Source of the DNA: Semisulcospira habei | Taxonomy: Eukaryota > Mollusca > Gastropoda > Semisulcospiridae | Direction: 5' to 3' | DNA length: 64,000 nucleotides | NCBI GenBank assembly: GCA_036245525.1 | Contig: BTPG01000004.1 | Coordinates: forward strand, 51,483,258 to 51,547,257 | Shown: positions 59,349-64,000 of the stretch, one piece after another | Layout: each line of letters opens with the position of its first letter | Position numbering within the stretch: the stretch's first letter is position 1 | Notes under the pieces: model-generated | Databases searched by the model: none | What the model was told of the DNA's origin: nothing | Seen by the model: the letters and a program-made list of their open reading frames with translations, nothing else | Program-made: the position numbers and the translations under genes

Positions 59349-59602
59349 TCTCTCTCTGACGTCAGGAAGGCACCGGGGGGTGGTGATGTCACGAGGCCGG
59401 GTACAGTCAAATCTACGGCGTGTAGTTCAGCAATGGAAAACAGACTGCACGACTACAATGATGTCTCCAGCGGCCGGCAGACGACATTGTGTAGTCTGTT
59501 ACGAGATCAGTAACGGTCGCCGCTTCCACGCTGCATAAGGCACAGATCTAAACTGACCTTTTTATACAGAATGCAGATTTATTTGTCTATGATTGAGGTC
59601 AC

Positions 59603-59804
59603 AGTTGCATGAATGAGCTTCGTCCTGGGCCAGTCACTAAGCAAGGTGCTCCGCTATAGTTCAGTCATGCGATAACTCCTAAGCAGGGTGTTCCGCTATA
59701 GTGAGTGAGCTTAGTGGCCTGCGCAGGCCACTAAGCAAGGTGCTCCGCTACAGCGGAGCACCTTGCTTAGTGGCCTGCGCAGGACTAAGCTCACTCATGT
59801 AACC
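59603..59804. repeat. HpF cluster, broken plus intact
   Basis: An intact core GGTGCTCCGCTACAGCGGAG CACC at 59738-59764 with long arms is preceded by two partial arms, each ending CCGCTATAG. Confidence 0.88.
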
Positions 59805-60446
59805 GAGGCGTGTATCTTACGGCTTACAATAAATAGGATGTACAAGACCTCCTTTTGTATGGTTTTCGACCGCACGGACATGGAGCTATGAGGAAACTAT
59901 AGTTTACAGGACTTCCATACCCACGAAGGCCCTTACACTATAGTGTACTCATAGATCTTTCACTGTCACTTCACCTTCAGGTGCTCCTCACACCGACCTT
60001 GACAAGATCGGGTCAGCATTCACATTGTCTCTGGCAGCATCTATCATGCCTGCCGGTATCAGAGGTCGTGGCGTTATCGTCAGGTGCTCGGCGGGGTCTA
60101 GTGGCCCATAAATGAAGAGTCGGACGTGAAATCACAGGATGCCGAAGTTCAAATCGGATGTTGGATAACAGGATTTTGGAATAATAATGTGTCGCCTCAC
60201 TTGTAAAGCAACCCCCGGATATTCGTGGGAGGACTCGCGCTTCACATGCAATTTGCGAAAATAACGGCACAGCACAAAGGGCCTCCCAAACAAGAAAACA
60301 AAAAGATTTCTAAAATTCTACGAAAATGGGCTTTTCAGACTTTCATCATCACAGACACAAGCTATAATGACATGATGACAGTAGACGATTTCAGAAATCA
60401 CAATTAGGTCAAAACTGCTCGTGTTTTGACGAAAGCGGTGGATTAA
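59805..60446. other. No gene seen
   Basis: Nothing recognised. Confidence 0.35.
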
Positions 60447-60659
60447 TTAACTCATTCTACCCCAGACACACCACAAGAAGATAAGGATCGACCATGATAG
60501 TTCAAAGGTGATGCCAGAATAGCTTGGCGCCCATGGCGCCAAGCTATTCTGGCATCACCTTTGAACTATCATGGTCCATCTGTGTCCTGCACTGCAATGC
60601 AGTCTTCAGAAGACAACGGCACAATTGAAAGATTTCGGTGTTGGGGTAGAATGAGTTAA
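60447..60659. repeat. HpC, intact
   Basis: 213 bp, TTAACTCATTCTACCCCAGA to GGGGTAGAATGAGTTAA. Core reads AAAGGTGATGCCAG/CTGGCATCACCTTT, matched in both arms. Confidence 0.95.
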
Positions 60660-61253
60660 AAGCCCGGACAAACATGCGATATGCTTTTAATCCATTGTTT
60701 TCGTTGAAACACGTGCAATCAGTTTGACCTACGTCTGATTTGCGGACATCGTCTGTTTGTGTGTTGTTTGCGATTTGTGGCTTCACGACCCCAAGCAGAA
60801 AGATCTGAAAGCTCACACCAGTACGCAGTTCCCGTCAGTGAGTGTGCGAATCTAGTCTCCATGCGGAATGGGAACACACAGAGGACAGACCGCAACGTCA
60901 GCTGCGATAATCGCTGAGTCGCCAAACTGGGGACAAATCAACGCCATCAGCACAAACTCCATCTGTCATATTTTGCCAACATCACCTCCAACATGCCCCA
61001 CCGAGATAACGCGTTCAGCAGGAAACAAATGCCCATCTACACGAAAAACAGATCATCATGAAGCCGTGTACACATAGTGCGAAAACTCGTGGGATTAAAG
61101 CATAGTTTACTGCCGATTTACATCTATGTTCATCATATAAGGCGGAGGTCATTAGGTCATCAACGTGCGATTAAATTGTATTCTGTTCTCTGGCATTAGA
61201 CAGTCACTGACCAAACTCCTGAGACCCCTCCTCTCTATGACGAACATAGACTC
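60660..61253. other. No gene seen
   Basis: GATTTACATCTATGTTCATC near 61117 matches an HpA-flank word. Otherwise nothing. Confidence 0.35.
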
Positions 61254-61322
61254 AGCAGGAGGCACAGATTCTCATGAGCCCCTGCGACTGCAGGGGCTCG
61301 TGCGAATCTGTCCCTTTTGCAG
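61254..61322. repeat. HpA foldback
   Basis: CAGATTCTCATGAGCCCCTG C and complement with GTGCGAATCTG; right outer arm TCCCTTTTGC altered. Confidence 0.88.
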
Positions 61323-61359
61323 ACGGACGGGACTTAAGGAAGAAACAAGGCTGATGTTG

Positions 61360-61453
61360 ACCTGCCCCTACAGGGGATTTGAACCCATGGCCATGTCATC
61401 AGAAAGCTGGCGGGGTGCCGGTGCTTAGCGCCTTGACCGCAAGGGCCATGACA
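61360..61453 (-). repeat. tRNA-derived SINE head
   Basis: On the minus strand: ATGGCCCTTGCGGTCAAGGCG (A box) and GGGTTCAAATCCCC (B box), about 60 bp apart as in class II tRNAs. 3' GGGGCAGG does not pair with the 5' end, so it is a SINE head or tRNA pseudogene. Confidence 0.55.
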
Positions 61454-61705
61454 GTCTTGTGGTCGGGTGAGGCCGGATGCCATACAAGCAGTGAATCTGA
61501 CACAATGATTGCCCAGCGTTCTGTCGGAATCTAAGTCGAATCACGCCCGAACGCAACAAGTGATGCGCTTGCTGGCGATTTCAAGCAGGTACTGAGCAAA
61601 AGGAACTGCGAATGTCCTTAGGCTTGCTACACTGGCACATTTTGCCCCGCTGTCATTTTCCGTGAATGTTAGATTGTCAACGTTTTAGTTGAAGTAAACA
61701 CTTTT

Positions 61706-61908
61706 TGCCCCGGATCCCTACAGCAGGAGATGGCCTGACCATGATAATTTAAGGGTAGTGTCAGATTAGCGTGGCGCCTTCAGGCGCCAAGCTAATCTGG
61801 CACTACCCTTGAATTATCATGGTCAATCCATCTCCTGCAACTGGTACTTAGTCATTAGGCAACACCTCCAACATTTGAGAAATGGGACCTTGGGGCTACA
61901 AGGGTTAA
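61706..61908. repeat. HpC (AATTC subtype)
   Basis: Core GATAATTTAAGGGTAGTGTC...GCGCCTTCAGGCGCC; right end GGGCTACAAGGGTTAA keeps TTAA, left end eroded. Confidence 0.88.
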
Positions 61909-61999
61909 TCTAACTTGTTTCTAAGTGATACTGATTAAACAGTCATCGACGAACTAATTTACCACAAGAAACTGCAAATATTATGATCATTATTATGAT

Positions 62000-62039
<40 letters not shown>

Positions 62040-62472
62040 TTGTTATTATTATTAAAATTATATTATCCATTTTATTAATCAGCGAGAGATTAAACACTAT
62101 TAACATCGGAAGAACCGGACTGTCCTCAAACGCGTGCGCCCTCTACCGGAAAACGCTAAAGAAACACAACTCCACCTGAACGCCTCACTGCCATATGGCA
62201 CTGTGAAATGCAAAACTGAAAGACACAGAAAGTGTTTGACAGCAACCTGTTGAGGTTTGTCCCAGCCGTATCATGCACGGACAACTCCCGCACACAAATA
62301 CTACCGAGCTACACGTGCACCGTAAACGAATCAGTTCAGGCCGCAGTACATCACCATAAAGACAGGAATTTCTGATACCGTCACATAAACCCCCGATGAC
62401 CACCTTTAAGTAAAGACCGCAGGCGATAAATGAGCCAGCGAAAGGCACAGGTCCTCAATCAACAGAAAACTA
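61909..62472. other. AAT repeat and unique sequence
   Basis: (AAT)n at 62000-62042 followed by TTATTATTATT, giving a small hairpin. No gene seen. Confidence 0.5.
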
Positions 62473-62541
62473 CAGCAAGAGACATAGATCGCCATGAGCC
62501 CCCGCAACTGCGGGGGCTCATGAGGATCTATGTCTCTCGCA
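62473..62541. repeat. HpA foldback
   Basis: GAGACATAGATCGCCATGAG and CTCATGAGGATCTATGTCTC; GAGACAT/ATGTCTC paired variant, inner arms CCCCCGC/GCGGGGG. Confidence 0.94.
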
Positions 62542-62901
62542 AACGGGTAGTAAGTAGGACTGACGAAATAATTGGTGAAAATGACCATGTGGTCAGCAGA
62601 TTTTCCTGCCTGCTGTTTTAGCGCTGGTGTGGTGGGTACTTTACTGCCGGACATCATGGGAAAGAGAATTGATTTGGGCAGGTTGTCTGGAATGTCAGTT
62701 TTCATTGCGAAGTGCCAGATGCAATGCACCAGAGATCACGCTACAACCGCCGCGTATCTGCAGGAAAACACTAGATCACAGATTTTGACATGCGAACGGC
62801 AACAAACAAGCACTTACTAATAAAGAAAGAAACAGTGCATTCGTCAAATTTGACCCGTGAAGACGTTGACAGACCCCCTACCCCTCTTACACACACACAC
62901 A
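62542..62901. other. No gene seen
   Basis: Nothing recognised before the CA run that precedes R1. Confidence 0.3.
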
Positions 62902-63285
62902 CACCCGGGTCTGCCCTGGGGGACTTGGGTGGGGTTAGGTATTTTTTAGTTCCCAGGGTCACCCTGGTCAGCCCCACAGGGTGGGTTTTTCTCTCTATTC
63001 TGGGGCATGTGTTTCTGTCTACCCTTTGTCCATTCACCTGTATTTGCCTTTTCAAAACTCTCCCTACTGTCTGCACTGCCTGTAGCTCTTGATATTGGAT
63101 GTGCGTTGCTAAATGGTCTTAGCTTTATTTAGGCCCCATGTTGTAGGTTTATTTAACGTATTTGACCGGCTGGCGACATGCATTCAATTGTCTGTTTAGT
63201 TTTTTTTTTTTCACAAGCAGTGCAGGCACGTCCTGAGAAAGCCTTGTTGCTGGCGGGACGTTAAGCAATGTACAATCAATCAATC

Positions 63286-63287
<2 letters not shown>
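62902..63287 (+). repeat. R1 dispersed repeat, copy 2
   Basis: Same start and end as 4911-5293, with an intact CAATCAATCAATCAA tail. About 95% similar by eye. Both sides carry CA repeats. Confidence 0.88.

Positions 63288-63350
<63 letters not shown>
63288..63350. repeat. (CA)n microsatellite
   Basis: About 30 CA units directly behind the R1 tail. Confidence 0.96.
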
Positions 63351-63383
63351 CACACACGCACACAGAAACACTGACACAGACGA

Positions 63384-63634
63384 TTAACCCTTTTCATTCT
63401 GATACAATTTTGATTGAAATACATTTGACTATGATATCTCAAGGGTGGTGTCAGACTAGCTTGGCGCCAGAGGCGCCAGGCTAGTCTGGCACCACCCTTG
63501 AACTAAACTTGTTGATCCATCTTCTAATCTGTAATGTAGTCTTCATAAGAAAGTCAGCAAAATAAAAAAACCCAAAACAAAACAAAACCAAAAAAAAACC
63601 CCCAAAAACTCAAAATTAGGATGTTATGAGTTAA
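63384..63634. repeat. HpC, third subtype, TTAA ends
   Basis: TTAACCCTTTTCATTCTGAT AC to AGGATGTTATGAGTTAA. Core CAAGGGTGGTGTCAGACTAG CTTGGCGCC and complement; CTAGTCTGG is a paired variant. The A-rich right segment is expanded. Confidence 0.88.
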
Positions 63635-63744
63635 GTATCAGAAACAAGCAAATAGTTGATCCAATTAGTATAACTAACTTCTGGTCTAAATAATCAAAAC
63701 ATCCAACTGCAAGTAGTGCATGGAACCTATAAATCTGCATTCCG

Positions 63745-63792
63745 AAAAAAAAAAAAAAAAAAAAGAAAGAAAAAAAAAAAAAGAGAAAAGAA
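63745..63792. repeat. A-rich tract
   Basis: A-runs with single G interruptions. Confidence 0.9.
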
Positions 63793-64000
63793 ATTAATTA
63801 CCTGCGTGTCAATGCCACTCATTCTCGACCACCTTGCGGACCTTGCACATGTAGGTGATGTTAGTACACCTGTTTCAGGTGAGAACAGGTACACAATATA
63901 GTGGGCCACCTCACACCTCACGCTAACGCCAGCTGACTGCGGACTAACGCTACAGCTAGCCAGCTCTCTTTCTGTAGTCACCGAAAACCAGATACGCATT

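Larger units (their letters stand above)
47656..64000 (-). other. Upstream intron or 5' flank of the kinesin gene
   Basis: The switch II exon starts inside a codon, so the gene continues upstream on this strand. I find no further motor exon in this stretch: it is filled with HpA, HpB, HpC and other foldbacks, SINE pieces and simple repeats. Confidence 0.6.

Overview
This is a eukaryotic, animal nuclear window, most likely from a mollusc and probably a gastropod. The taxon is inferred from the style of repeats: tRNA-derived SINEs, SINE/LINE tails built on short tetramers, very long AT and GT/CA microsatellites and extreme numbers of small foldback elements. No operon, ribosome binding site or other prokaryotic feature is present.

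Only one protein gene can be supported. It lies on the minus strand, and six exons of it are visible between 47655 and 16939: 47511-47655, 22903-23065, 19250-22111, 18397-18556, 17604-17797 and 16939-17133. All internal edges have AG/GT splice sites, all phases are compatible, and the chain ends in a stop codon, giving 1238 residues. The translation is the C-terminal part of a kinesin motor domain followed by a long low-complexity tail. It carries hallmarks of the KIF26 (VAB-8-like) family: a degenerate switch II, a SCDTVIY...LTDNEGPP block, a SSGYESML..SEGTASS block and a DVDDVERLQRRR block. The 5' part of the gene, including the P-loop half of the motor, lies beyond 64000 or was not recognised.

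The rest (about 94%) is intron and flanking DNA dominated by short palindromic elements. I count more than 100 foldback copies or pieces in at least ten sequence families. The largest are HpA (about 64-70 bp, about 50 copies or pieces), HpC (about 214 bp, TTAA-bounded, about 27), HpB (about 70 bp, about 19), HpG (about 11) and HpF (7). Several unrelated families end in TTAA, some sharing TTAACTCATT, which suggests mobilisation by a common piggyBac-type activity. No matching transposase gene is in the window. In many HpA, HpB and HpC copies a substitution in one arm is matched in the other arm of the same copy.

Layout: 1-16938, downstream flank with two SINEs, a Tc1-type transposase fragment, a 32-bp minisatellite and many hairpins. 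16939-23065, five 3' exons with hairpin-bearing introns. 23066-47510, one 24.4-kb intron packed with hairpins, three minisatellites and simple repeats. 47511-47655, motor exon. 47656-64000, the next upstream intron or flank, with the same repeat families, a near-perfect 102-bp palindrome and a possible Tigger-type helix-turn-helix remnant.
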